Below, piece by piece: positions 1-7,414 of a DNA stretch of 27,159 nucleotides. Below the pieces are notes generated by a model that was not told the origin of the DNA, did not search any database, and worked only from the letters and a program-made list of their open reading frames with translations. This DNA comes from Flavobacterium psychrophilum. Its GTDB lineage: Bacteria; Bacteroidota; Bacteroidia; Flavobacteriales; Flavobacteriaceae. Location: NCBI GenBank assembly GCA_945905915.1, contig CAMDQL010000017.1:1-27159 (forward strand), read 5' to 3'. The position numbers were made by a program, and so were the translations under genes. Every line of letters begins with the position of its first letter. Position 1 is the stretch's first letter.

Positions 1-1515
1 GACGCTTTGCAACAATTAGGCATTAAAGAAATAAACGAAGGAACTTCTACGGGAACAAAGTGGTTTTCTAACGGAAAAATCATCGAATCGTATTCTCCTG
101 CCACAGGCGATTTAATTGGAAAAGTAAAATCTTCGACCAAAGAAGATTACGAAACCGCAATGAAATCTGCAGAAGAAGCGTTCAAAACTTGGCGTTTGGT
201 TCCGGCTCCAAAAAGAGGCGAAATCGTACGTCAAATGGGAGACGAACTGCGCAAACACAAAGAAGCATTAGGAAAATTAGTGTCTTTTGAAATGGGTAAA
301 TCCTATCAAGAAGGTCTGGGAGAAGTGCAAGAAATGATTGACATCTGTGATTTTGCAGTTGGTTTATCGCGTCAATTACACGGATTAACCATGCATTCAG
401 AACGTCCAATGCACAGAATGTATGAACAATGGCATCCGTTTGGAATTGTAGGCATCATTTCGGCGTTCAATTTTCCAGTAGCGGTTTGGTCTTGGAACAC
501 CATGTTGGCTTGGATTTGTGGCGATGTGTGTATATGGAAACCAAGTTCAAAAACACCTTTGTGTGGTGTAGCGTGTCAAAACATCATTCAAACCGTATTA
601 GAAAGAAATAATTTACCTGAAGGAATCAGCTGTTTAGTAGTTGGTAACGAATCGGGTGATTTAATCAATAACGACAAACGTATTCCATTAGTATCGTTTA
701 CAGGTTCTACAAGAATTGGTCGTCACGTATCAAAAACAGTGGCGGAGCGTTTTGGAAATACTATCTTAGAATTAGGTGGAAACAACGCCATTATCGTTTC
801 TCAAGAAGCCGATTTATCCATGGTATTGGTAGGAGCGGTTTTTGGAGCGGTAGGAACAGCAGGACAACGTTGTACTTCAACGCGTAGATTAATTGTGCAC
901 GAAAGTGTGTATGATAAAACCTTAGACGTTTTGGCGAAAGCGTACGCGCAGTTAAAAATTGGAAATCCATTAGATGCTAACAATCACGTGGGGCCACTTA
1001 TCGATAAAGGTGCGGTTCAAGATTATTTAGATGCCATTGCAAAAGCAAAAGCAGAAGGCGGAAAAGTTATTGTAGAAGGCGGCGTTTTAGAAGGAAAAGG
1101 ATACGAAAGTGGTTGTTATGTAAAACCATGTATTATTGAAGCAAAAAACGAGTTCGAAATCGTACAACACGAAACGTTTGCTCCCGTTTTATACGTAATG
1201 AAATACAGCACCATTGAAGAAGCAATTGCAATGCAAAATGCGGTACCTCAAGGATTATCGTCTTCGATCTTTACCAACAACATGAGAGAAATGGAATTAT
1301 TCCTTTCGGTTGCAGGATCTGATTGCGGTATTGCCAACGTAAACATTGGAACTTCGGGTGCTGAAATTGGCGGTGCTTTTGGTGGTGAAAAAGAAACCGG
1401 CGGAGGCCGTGAATCTGGTTCTGATGCTTGGAAAGCCTATATGAGAAGACAAACCAACACCATTAACTACGGAACAGCGTTACCGTTAGCTCAAGGGATT
1501 AAATTTGATTTTTAA
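1..1515 (+). CDS. Aldehyde dehydrogenase, ALDH7 (antiquitin) type, 5' end cut by window
   Basis: NAD(P)-dependent aldehyde dehydrogenase that oxidises an aldehyde to its acid. The ALDH7 branch typically acts on alpha-aminoadipate semialdehyde in lysine breakdown. The frame is open from base 1 (Asp-Ala-Leu...), so the TTG at 7 is probably not the start; I infer that only about a dozen residues are missing. Numbered from the codon at 7, the cofactor region GIVGIISAFNFPVAVWSWN starts near 147, FTGSTRIG lies near 231, the general-base Glu is in LELGGNN (near 255), and the catalytic Cys is in GQRCTSTRR (near 289). LELGGNN together with GQRCTSTRR is typical of ALDH7. No pathway partner is visible. 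The neighbour downstream is an unrelated lipoprotein gene, and a terminator follows. The family is sure; the substrate is inferred. Confidence 0.92.
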   Translation, partial: DALQQLGIKEINEGTSTGTKWFSNGKIIESYSPATGDLIGKVKSSTKEDYETAMKSAEEAFKTWRLVPAPKRGEIVRQMGDELRKHKEALGKLVSFEMGKSYQEGLGEVQEMIDICDFAVGLSRQLHGLTMHSERPMHRMYEQWHPFGIVGIISAFNFPVAVWSWNTMLAWICGDVCIWKPSSKTPLCGVACQNIIQTVLERNNLPEGISCLVVGNESGDLINNDKRIPLVSFTGSTRIGRHVSKTVAERFGNTILELGGNNAIIVSQEADLSMVLVGAVFGAVGTAGQRCTSTRRLIVHESVYDKTLDVLAKAYAQLKIGNPLDANNHVGPLIDKGAVQDYLDAIAKAKAEGGKVIVEGGVLEGKGYESGCYVKPCIIEAKNEFEIVQHETFAPVLYVMKYSTIEEAIAMQNAVPQGLSSSIFTNNMREMELFLSVAGSDCGIANVNIGTSGAEIGGAFGGEKETGGGRESGSDAWKAYMRRQTNTINYGTALPLAQGIKFDF

Positions 1516-1522
1516 TTTTCTA

Positions 1523-1550
1523 TCCTGCAAGGTTTCCAAAACCTTGTAGG
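1523..1550. repeat. 28-bp hairpin repeat, copy 1
   Basis: The repeat reads TCCTGCAAGGTTTCC then AAAACCTTGTAGG. It folds into a 12-bp stem (one G-T pair) with a three-base loop. An identical 28-base copy lies at 21368-21395, and a variant lies just downstream at 1565-1591. It sits 8 bases past the aldehyde dehydrogenase stop and has no strong T-tract, so I read it as a dispersed palindrome rather than a terminator. Confidence 0.75.
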
Positions 1551-1564
1551 ATTTATTAAACATA

Positions 1565-1591
1565 CCTACAAGTTCAAAAAGACCTTGTAGG
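1565..1591. repeat. Variant copy of the CCTGCAAGG hairpin repeat
   Basis: CCTACAAG and CCTTGTAGG are separated by a short A-rich loop, giving an 8-bp core stem with a mismatch above it. It is a degenerate relative of the 28-bp hairpins at 1523 and 21368 and lies in tandem with the first. It may add to mRNA 3'-end stability for the dehydrogenase transcript. Confidence 0.6.
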
Positions 1592-1595
1592 AAAC

Positions 1596-1631
1596 AAAAA
1601 CCCTGCGAAATTTAATTTTTGCAGGGTTTTT
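1596..1631 (+). terminator. Rho-independent terminator after the aldehyde dehydrogenase
   Basis: AAAAACCCTGC (1596-1606) pairs perfectly with GCAGGGTTTTT (1621-1631), an 11-bp stem around a 14-base AT-rich loop, followed by TATTTT. The position fits the end of the aldehyde dehydrogenase transcript. The A/T symmetry would let it work in both directions. Confidence 0.8.
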
Positions 1632-1640
1632 ATTTTACAT

Positions 1641-1670
1641 TGTGGTCACGGAATGCAATTCCGCGCTGTC
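1641..1670. repeat. Left arm of a 30-bp inverted repeat around the lipoprotein gene
   Basis: The core CACGGAATGCAATTCCGCG holds its own small hairpin (CGGAAT, GCA loop, ATTCCG). The 30 bases match the reverse complement of 2536-2565 at 28 positions. The two arms bracket the gene at 1739-2521, about 0.87 kb apart. Each arm abuts a terminator on its outer side. Confidence 0.75.
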
Positions 1671-1706
1671 GGGTTGATAACAAGATTTTTATAAAATATA
1701 ATTACA

Positions 1707-1714
1707 TATCTTTG
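1707..1714 (+). promoter_or_regulatory. Candidate Bacteroidota -7 box for the lipoprotein gene
   Basis: TATCTTTG fits the Bacteroidota -7 consensus TAnnTTTG exactly, 24 bases before the ATG at 1739. This would give a leader of about 20 bases. The only upstream TTG (1674-1676) is 30 bases away, longer than the usual 17-23, so the -33 element is missing or unusual. Confidence 0.5.
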
Positions 1715-1738
1715 AGTGCTTAATATAAAATTATAAAA

Positions 1739-2521
1739 ATGAAAAAAATTGTTTACTTGACATTTGTGTTATCACTATTTATTTTGTCATGCTCAAGTGA
1801 TGACAGTCAAAATAATTCAACTCCAGGACCTGTTCTGCTTAGAAAAAGAATTACTACAAGTTCTCAAGGTACGGTGATAACAAATCTTAACTACAACGGA
1901 AATAAAATAGTTAATTCGATTTCCAGCAATGGAACTGAAGATAAATTTTATTACACAGGAGATTTAATTACTAAATATGAAATATATGAAAATAATGTAT
2001 TAGTTCACACTCAACTTTATTATTATAATTCTCAAAATAATTTAACTTCAGATGTTGAATTAAATCACGATACTAATCAAGGCAATAAATCTACTTTAAC
2101 TTATAATTCAAACGGAACAATTACTTACAATATGTATTCGGGTAATTTAATATCCCAAACTTCATTATGGGGAACATTTACAGCCACTTTAACAAACGGA
2201 GAAATTACTTCATTTAAAGATGAAATATTAAACACCACTTACACCTGCACCTATGACACAAAAAATAATTACATGAAAAATATTTTAGGAAATGAGAAAG
2301 TAAAAATGCATTTAGGAAGTGGTACTTATAGAAATTTATTTGGAATTTTTCAAAATTTGATTCAACAGCAAACTACCACTCAATCAGGCAGTCAATATAT
2401 TAATAGAACCCTACAATATACATATAATTCAGAAAACCTTCCTTTAACCAATGTTATGAAATCTTTTTCTTCAACGGGTGCACTTTTAACTACTTTTAAC
2501 ACTACATACTTTTATGAATAA
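1739..2521 (+). CDS. Putative surface lipoprotein, unknown function
   Basis: A 260-residue protein with a signal peptide and lipobox (LFILSC, lipidated Cys18). The next residues are Ser-Ser-Asp-Asp-Ser. An acidic run right after the Cys resembles the lipoprotein export signal described for Bacteroidota surface lipoproteins, so surface exposure is plausible but inferred. The mature part is rich in Asn, Thr, Ser and Tyr. It repeats short Tyr-x-Tyr-Asn-x-Asn pieces (LTYNSNGTITYN, YTYNSENLPL), like the beta-strand repeats of RHS/YD-type or DUF4595-like proteins, but I do not recognise a defined family. It stands alone, bracketed by the 30-bp inverted repeat at 1641 and 2536. The ATG at 1739 fits the signal peptide and the -7 box. 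Confidence 0.75.
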   Translation: MKKIVYLTFVLSLFILSCSSDDSQNNSTPGPVLLRKRITTSSQGTVITNLNYNGNKIVNSISSNGTEDKFYYTGDLITKYEIYENNVLVHTQLYYYNSQNNLTSDVELNHDTNQGNKSTLTYNSNGTITYNMYSGNLISQTSLWGTFTATLTNGEITSFKDEILNTTYTCTYDTKNNYMKNILGNEKVKMHLGSGTYRNLFGIFQNLIQQQTTTQSGSQYINRTLQYTYNSENLPLTNVMKSFSSTGALLTTFNTTYFYE

Positions 2522-2535
2522 ATTAAAATAAATAC

Positions 2536-2565
2536 GATAGCGCGGAATTGCATTCCGTGCCCACA
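2536..2565. repeat. Right arm of the 30-bp inverted repeat
   Basis: GCGCGGAATTGCATTCCGTG is the reverse complement of the left arm at 1641-1670 (28 of 30 positions over the full arm). It folds as CGCGGAAT, TGC, ATTCCGTG, an 8-bp stem with one G-T pair. It lies 14 bases after the lipoprotein stop and just before the terminator at 2567. Confidence 0.75.
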
Positions 2566-2566
2566 A

Positions 2567-2598
2567 AAAAACCCCACAAAATCAAATTTGCGGGGTTT
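2567..2598 (-). terminator. Terminator of the DUF1800-DUF1501 operon
   Basis: AAACCCCACAAA (2569-2580) pairs with TTTGCGGGGTTT (2587-2598), a 12-bp stem with one mismatch and a six-base loop. On the minus strand the stem is followed by seven T, as expected for termination of the gene ending at 2619. It may also serve the plus-strand lipoprotein gene. The 32 bases are identical to 6695-6726. Confidence 0.8.
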
Positions 2599-2618
2599 CA
2601 TATTGTTAAAAGGGCTAC

Positions 2619-4220
2619 TTACAAAATCACAAATCTCTTAAACGCTTTTTGTCTATTCCATTCTATTGAAAGAATATAGGTTCCTGAGGCCAGTGATAGA
2701 TAATCTAAGGTTATATTTTTATCGGTTACATAAGCAACACGGTTGTCAATTAAACTGCCATTTATAGAAAAAACGGTAAATTGAACATTGGTGTTTACAA
2801 CTTCCGGGAACAATAAAGAAATAGCACCATTACTAGATGGATTTGGATAGAGCGTAATCACATCATCAAAAGTTACGGTACTGAGCAAGGTGCTTTCAAA
2901 AATGGGTAATTTCACATAATTGCCACCTAAAACTTCAGCAGCTTCACTTTCAGACATACACAACCAATCTTGCATAACCGTTGTATACAGTTGTCGGTAA
3001 TCAAACTGCATAGGCACTTGGCTGCTTGTAGTTGCAGTTGTGGGCAATTCAGGACTTGTACCTATCATACCCGATACTGGGTGGGCAGTATTTGCAACTG
3101 CAGTGGGACTTGTGTTTAAGGCGCCTCCAAAAAATATAACAGGAGCAGCCGCACCATGATCGGTTCCCATACTGGCATTACTTTTTATTCTTCTTCCAAA
3201 TTCACTAAAAGTCATTCCCGTTACTTTATCTTCTTTGTCCATGTAGGCTATTTCTTGCTGAAAAGCGCCAATGGCTTGCGACAGTAAAGTTAAATTTACC
3301 GCTTGAACACCTTGCGTTTTATCGGAACTATCTACCTGATCTTCATGCGTATCGTGTCCTTTTGGATGGTTTACAATATAAACAGGTGTTTGCAATCCTC
3401 CATTAATTAACTTGGCAACAATTTTTAATTGATCGGCTAGTTTATTGTTAGTCGGATAAGTTACTCCCGAGTTCAAAGGGCTGTTATAAGCCGTTTGTAT
3501 GACATTTCTATACACATTACTTTGGTCTTTCATCAACCGAAGAAACGTAAGTTCGTGTCCATAATCAGAATTAGGCGCAGGGTCGGTAATACCATTTATG
3601 ACATTCAAAAGTGCATTCGGATCAGGAGCGCTATACCCCATATTCATATTTGGTCCTTGTAATGAAAAAGGCAGCGTAGAACCAATTTGTATGGCTAATG
3701 GATCGGACATTTCTGCAGAAGGATACGCTGATGGGTAATTAGGATATTTAATATCTAATGCTCTTCCGAGCCAACCGCTATCTAGGTATTGATTACTTCC
3801 TGATGCTGTGAACCAAATATCGGTTGCTCTAAAATGGCTATAATTAGGATTAGGATAAGAAACCCCTTGAACAATCATCATTTTGCCATTATTATACAGA
3901 TTTTTCATTTCAGTCATTGCTGGATGAAGTCCCGTTGAGCTATTGTTGTTTAAGGTTAATACGCTAGATTCGTCCATTAAAATATTCGACCGCGCATTAA
4001 ATAGTTTACTCCATTGATCTAATGGGAACACCGTGTTTAAACCGTCATTCCCTCCATTTTGCTGAATAATAACTAATATTTTGCCACAATTTACGGCAGA
4101 AAGCGCCATTTTTTCTAGTGTTAAACTATCAAACTCTGAAGATGCCATTACCGGAATTCCTCTTAATAATAAAGGAGTTGAGGCTAATGCAGTTGTTTTT
4201 ATAAAATTTCTTCTCTTCAT
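2619..4220 (-). CDS. DUF1501 protein with type IX secretion tail
   Basis: A 533-residue exported protein of the DUF1501 family, a group of unknown role related to the alkaline phosphatase/sulfatase fold. The N-terminus has twin arginines and a hydrophobic stretch (KRRNFIK..., residues 2-20), which resembles a Tat signal. The family motif QQNGGNDGLN lies at 53-62 and TDHGAAAP lies mid-protein. Residues about 454-533 (VITLYPNP... to ...GTYILSI...FKRFVIL) form a type A C-terminal sorting domain of the type IX secretion system, so the protein is probably delivered to the cell surface or outside. It lies 4 bases after the DUF1800 gene in the same operon, a common pairing in Bacteroidota and Planctomycetota. 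Substrate unknown. Confidence 0.88.
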   Translation of the reverse strand: MKRRNFIKTTALASTPLLLRGIPVMASSEFDSLTLEKMALSAVNCGKILVIIQQNGGNDGLNTVFPLDQWSKLFNARSNILMDESSVLTLNNNSSTGLHPAMTEMKNLYNNGKMMIVQGVSYPNPNYSHFRATDIWFTASGSNQYLDSGWLGRALDIKYPNYPSAYPSAEMSDPLAIQIGSTLPFSLQGPNMNMGYSAPDPNALLNVINGITDPAPNSDYGHELTFLRLMKDQSNVYRNVIQTAYNSPLNSGVTYPTNNKLADQLKIVAKLINGGLQTPVYIVNHPKGHDTHEDQVDSSDKTQGVQAVNLTLLSQAIGAFQQEIAYMDKEDKVTGMTFSEFGRRIKSNASMGTDHGAAAPVIFFGGALNTSPTAVANTAHPVSGMIGTSPELPTTATTSSQVPMQFDYRQLYTTVMQDWLCMSESEAAEVLGGNYVKLPIFESTLLSTVTFDDVITLYPNPSSNGAISLLFPEVVNTNVQFTVFSINGSLIDNRVAYVTDKNITLDYLSLASGTYILSIEWNRQKAFKRFVIL

Positions 4221-4224
4221 AATG

Positions 4225-6033
4225 CTACATTAATTGATATTCTGATAATTGAGTGATAGCGAGTAGCAAACTTTTTAAACGTGATTTTACTATATTTTTA
4301 AAACCATTGTTTGTTGGGTTGCTGATATAGTTATTCCAAGCATCTGACCAATAATAATTTTGTACTTGATTGGACAATAAATTTTGTACTTTTAATTCTG
4401 ATTTTGCAGTACTACTCAAATCAACGGGAAGTAAATATTTAACACACTCGTTGACTAATGCATCTGGATCTGCAATGGTTCCTGCCGAAAATTGCGAAAC
4501 CCATGCAATTACATCTACCTCAATGCGAGTTGTTAAACCGTTATAGGTCAAATTAAATCCATTAAATATAGCATCAATAAAAGCTGCTCTTTTTTGAACG
4601 GTATTAGAATTGATCCAATATTCATGGAAATTCGGATTTTGATAATAAGCAGGCCAACCCGCAACATTAGGCATATTGCCCATGGATTGATCGATAGGCA
4701 CTAAAAATCTTGTATTTATGGCGCCCCAAACATAGTATTGAGCATGGTGATTAGTGGCGTCTGAAACATTGTAATTCAAATTAAAAGTACGCATACTTCC
4801 AAGAATTAAATCAAATGGAGATTTGATGTACACACCATAATTTGCCATGTCATAAAAATGTTGGCTTTTGAATAATTTATCTAAAACAGGTGCTATTTCC
4901 CAATTGTTTGCAACAAAATGTTGTGCTAAAGGAACGATTACATTCGCTTCAATATTGGCATCAATGTCATAATACACAAAATAGCGATACAATCTGCGAC
5001 AAATATATTCGGATACAACTTGCGATTTTGAAAAGATCAAATCTATGAACGCATCTAATTCGGCACTTCCATTATTTGTTATAGTTGTATTATTAAAAAA
5101 GGCAGAAAATGTTTTGTTTGAAGTGTCGTGTTGCGATGCTACAAAAGAGGTTGTTGTAGGGTGTGTATTTAGATTTTGAACCCGCCAACCGGTAAGCACT
5201 TTTGCAGCTGCAATTACATCGGCTTCAGTAAATTGACTCAAAGAATCTTTCCCCAGCGTAAAAAGCTCCATGATTTCGCGAGCAAAATTTTCATCTGGCG
5301 CACTGCTAGTATTGGCTTGATTGTTCAAATAATACATCATAGCAGGTTGTGTGGCTACATTGCGTATTAGGGTTTTAAAATTGCCTAAACCATTATTTCT
5401 AAAATTTTGAATGTATTCGTGAGATATTCGTGCCGAATTTGAACCACAATATATATTTTGAGAAACTCTAACCGTATTAAAATCAATGGGAATAAAATGA
5501 TACCAAAACCAGGTCATTTTTTCTTTAATATTGAGTTGTTGATTTAATCCTTGTGCTAAATTCCAGGCAGAAAGACCCGTAATTCGATAAACATTTGTTG
5601 TGTTTCCTATGGAATTTGAATTGAAAGCATGTTGGGTCCAATCACTTCCGTATGGAACATTTCCTTCATCGGCATAAACATTTTGATAATAATTAACGGG
5701 CGGGTTTGGAACTGTATTTTGAATAGTTAAAAGCGAATTGACACTTGAATTTAATCCGGCTTGTACTAAACCATTTACCTCTGAAAATTTAAAGCCAAAT
5801 TGTGTTCTTCGCAACAAATGCAATACCGAAGCGGTGTTCCAAGCTCCAGAATAGGGTGCTAGACCACTCGTGATATTTCCTATTCTATTAGCTTCAGCGC
5901 TTGCATCAATAGGTTCGTACCTTCTCAAGCCATAGTTTCTTCTTTTGTATCTTTCAAAAAGCGGATCGCGAGTTTCTTCTCTTCTTAAAAACACTTTTCT
6001 AAATAAGTTTCTACGAGAATATTTTTTTTCCAT
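4225..6033 (-). CDS. DUF1800 protein
   Basis: A 602-residue protein of the DUF1800 family (function unknown). Diagnostic segments are LHLLRRTQFGF (71-81), EKMTWFWYHF (171-180), PDENFAREIMELFTLG (246-261) and ADVIAAAKVLTGW (271-283). The N-terminus is strongly basic (SRRNLFRKVFLRREE, residues 6-20). It contains the twin-arginine pattern SRRNLF but no hydrophobic stretch after it, so its export route is unclear. It has no sorting tail of its own, unlike its operon partner. Its stop lies 4 bases before the DUF1501 start, suggesting coupled translation and a joint function. I found no exact TAnnTTTG box upstream; the nearest is TTTCTTTG on the minus strand at 6104-6111. Confidence 0.88.
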   Translation of the reverse strand: MEKKYSRRNLFRKVFLRREETRDPLFERYKRRNYGLRRYEPIDASAEANRIGNITSGLAPYSGAWNTASVLHLLRRTQFGFKFSEVNGLVQAGLNSSVNSLLTIQNTVPNPPVNYYQNVYADEGNVPYGSDWTQHAFNSNSIGNTTNVYRITGLSAWNLAQGLNQQLNIKEKMTWFWYHFIPIDFNTVRVSQNIYCGSNSARISHEYIQNFRNNGLGNFKTLIRNVATQPAMMYYLNNQANTSSAPDENFAREIMELFTLGKDSLSQFTEADVIAAAKVLTGWRVQNLNTHPTTTSFVASQHDTSNKTFSAFFNNTTITNNGSAELDAFIDLIFSKSQVVSEYICRRLYRYFVYYDIDANIEANVIVPLAQHFVANNWEIAPVLDKLFKSQHFYDMANYGVYIKSPFDLILGSMRTFNLNYNVSDATNHHAQYYVWGAINTRFLVPIDQSMGNMPNVAGWPAYYQNPNFHEYWINSNTVQKRAAFIDAIFNGFNLTYNGLTTRIEVDVIAWVSQFSAGTIADPDALVNECVKYLLPVDLSSTAKSELKVQNLLSNQVQNYYWSDAWNNYISNPTNNGFKNIVKSRLKSLLLAITQLSEYQLM

Positions 6034-6134
6034 ACTCTATGCTTAAGACGTTTGTTATGAGACCATTAAATTTGAAAAAGGTTTAATATTTTGGATAAAA
6101 ATACAAAGAAATTATTTATGAAATTTAAAACTAG

Positions 6135-6407
6135 CTAAAATAAGTCGCTGTGTGTTCCCGTGTTTGTAAATAAAAGTGTAAGTTCATTATTATCTTGAAT
6201 CCAAACAAGTAACCAATCTGGTTTTATATGACATTCCCATAATCCAGCATAATTACCAGATAATTTGTGTGGTTTGTATTTGATAGGTAATTTACCAGTT
6301 TCTGCTAATAATGAAATTACTTCTTGCATTAATGAAATATCATAACCCCTTTTTACACAAAGTTTATAGTCTTTTTTAAATTTATTTGAAAATGATATGG
6401 AATACAT
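6135..6407 (-). CDS. YafQ/RelE-family toxin mRNA endonuclease
   Basis: A 90-residue toxin of a type II toxin-antitoxin pair. YafQ-type toxins cut mRNA in the ribosome. The family residues visible are His47 (KPHKLSG), His60 and Asp64-Trp65 (ECHIKPDW), His86 and Phe90 in the closing THSDLF. The position that is Arg in E. coli YafQ (RTGTH) is Asn82 here (TNTGTH). The ATG at 6407 abuts the antitoxin stop directly (TAAATG), so the pair is translationally coupled in the usual antitoxin-first order. The family is clear; whether the Asn changes activity is not known from sequence. Confidence 0.88.
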   Translation of the reverse strand: MYSISFSNKFKKDYKLCVKRGYDISLMQEVISLLAETGKLPIKYKPHKLSGNYAGLWECHIKPDWLLVWIQDNNELTLLFTNTGTHSDLF

Positions 6408-6614
6408 TTATGCTTTTAATTTTTCAAATAAATCACTAACATTTTTAACTTTTGTAATGCCAATTCCATTTTTAGCGTCTTGAATTGCTTTTTCCGTCAC
6501 TGCGTTATAGCGGGGTTTTTCCATTTCAATTTTGATATAAGGTAAGCTTCTAAGATATTCAAGTAATGCCTTAGTTTCTTTTTTTCTTTGGTCAAATTTA
6601 ATTGTAACTTCCAT
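6408..6614 (-). CDS. Antitoxin of the YafQ-type toxin
   Basis: A 68-residue cognate antitoxin, assigned mainly by position immediately before the toxin. It begins MEVTIKFDQRKKETKALLEYLRSLPYIKI, a short strand and helix that may form the DNA-binding and dimer part. It ends in a charged helix, ...KNVSDLFEKLKA, which would bind the toxin. I chose the ATG at 6614 rather than the TTG at 6635, because that TTG is the last three bases of the -7 box TATATTTG. Such antitoxins normally repress their own operon, but I see no clear operator palindrome. I do not recognise a named antitoxin family with confidence. Confidence 0.78.
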   Translation of the reverse strand: MEVTIKFDQRKKETKALLEYLRSLPYIKIEMEKPRYNAVTEKAIQDAKNGIGITKVKNVSDLFEKLKA

Positions 6615-6632
6615 AACGTATTGTTTAAATAA

Positions 6633-6665
6633 CAAATATACAAAAATTGAATTTTAAAATTTCAA
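6633..6665 (-). promoter_or_regulatory. Promoter of the toxin-antitoxin operon
   Basis: On the minus strand, TTG (6665-6663), a 22-base spacer and TATATTTG (6640-6633) match the Bacteroidota pattern TTG, 17-23, TAnnTTTG. Transcription would start near 6626, about a dozen bases before the antitoxin ATG at 6614. Confidence 0.65.
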
Positions 6666-6694
6666 TTTTTGAAGTTCTTTTAAAATAGAAATAG

Positions 6695-6726
6695 AAAAAC
6701 CCCACAAAATCAAATTTGCGGGGTTT
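6695..6726 (-). terminator. Terminator of the PhnA-family gene
   Basis: Same 32 bases as 2567-2598: AAACCCCACAAA, six-base loop, TTTGCGGGGTTT. On the minus strand five T follow the stem. It lies 37 bases past the stop of the gene at 6763 and insulates the toxin-antitoxin operon from it. Confidence 0.8.
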
Positions 6727-6762
6727 TTCTGCTGTTACATTACCATATCGGCACATTGAAAA

Positions 6763-7338
6763 TTACTTCGTTTTCTTCACGTATTGAGTTAAAATATAAA
6801 TGTTTTGGTTTTCCACTCTACCTTCAATCAGGTTGGCGTCGTCCCAAACTAATTTAATATTGTGTACGGCAGCCCCTCGTTTTGCAGTAAAAGTTGCGCC
6901 TTTTACATCTAAATCTTTAATCAACACCACCGAGTCGCCATCTAATAAGGTTACACCGTTGCTGTCTTTATGTACCAATTTATTTTCGTCTTCTTCTTCG
7001 CCTTCACCGGTAGCTTTTGCCCATTCTAACGCTTCTTCGTCTAAGTACATCATGTCTAACAAATCGGTATTTTTTAAACGTGCTAGCATGCGCCAAGATA
7101 CAATTTGAACTGGTAAATGCTCGCTCCACATACTTTCCGATAAGCCTCTCCAGTCTTTTTCATCGGTAGTTTCTGGGTTTTCAATTTGGTCTTTCAAGTG
7201 TTTTGCCATTAACACACTATTTTCAACCGTTCTTTCATTGGTTGGCGGCAACACATAAACAACTAAGTCGTGTTCTGCACCGCTAATTTCGCAAACTGAA
7301 CCACTACGGTCTTTCAATTTTCTTTCTATTACACTCAT
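6763..7338 (-). CDS. PhnA/YjdM-family protein
   Basis: A 191-residue protein whose C-terminal third (HKDSNGVTLLDGDSVVLIKDLDVKG..., about 123-191) is the PhnA/YjdM C-terminal domain, a small beta-barrel. The name alkylphosphonate utilisation is historical, and no phosphonate genes are nearby. The N-terminus (MSVIERKLKDRSGSVCEISG) has one Cys and lacks the four-Cys zinc ribbon of short PhnA proteins, so this is the longer Bacteroidota form. The middle is acidic (GEGEEEDENK). It appears to be a single-gene unit with the terminator at 6695 and a -7 box at 7374. Actual role unknown. Confidence 0.75.
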   Translation of the reverse strand: MSVIERKLKDRSGSVCEISGAEHDLVVYVLPPTNERTVENSVLMAKHLKDQIENPETTDEKDWRGLSESMWSEHLPVQIVSWRMLARLKNTDLLDMMYLDEEALEWAKATGEGEEEDENKLVHKDSNGVTLLDGDSVVLIKDLDVKGATFTAKRGAAVHNIKLVWDDANLIEGRVENQNIYILTQYVKKTK

Positions 7339-7373
7339 TTTGAATGGATTTTACTTACAACAATAATTTGAAG

Positions 7374-7381
7374 CAAAGGTA
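7374..7381 (-). promoter_or_regulatory. Candidate -7 box for the PhnA-family gene
   Basis: TACCTTTG on the minus strand fits TAnnTTTG, 35 bases before the ATG at 7338. No TTG is found 17-23 bases further upstream, so the assignment rests on one element. Confidence 0.45.
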
Positions 7382-7414
7382 TCAATTGAAATAGGATGGC
7401 ATAAAAAAAAGCAA

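Noticed and set aside
1674..1714. TTG at 1674 as the -33 element for the lipoprotein gene
   Set aside because: The spacer to TATCTTTG would be 30 bases, outside the usual 17-23, so I kept only the -7 box.
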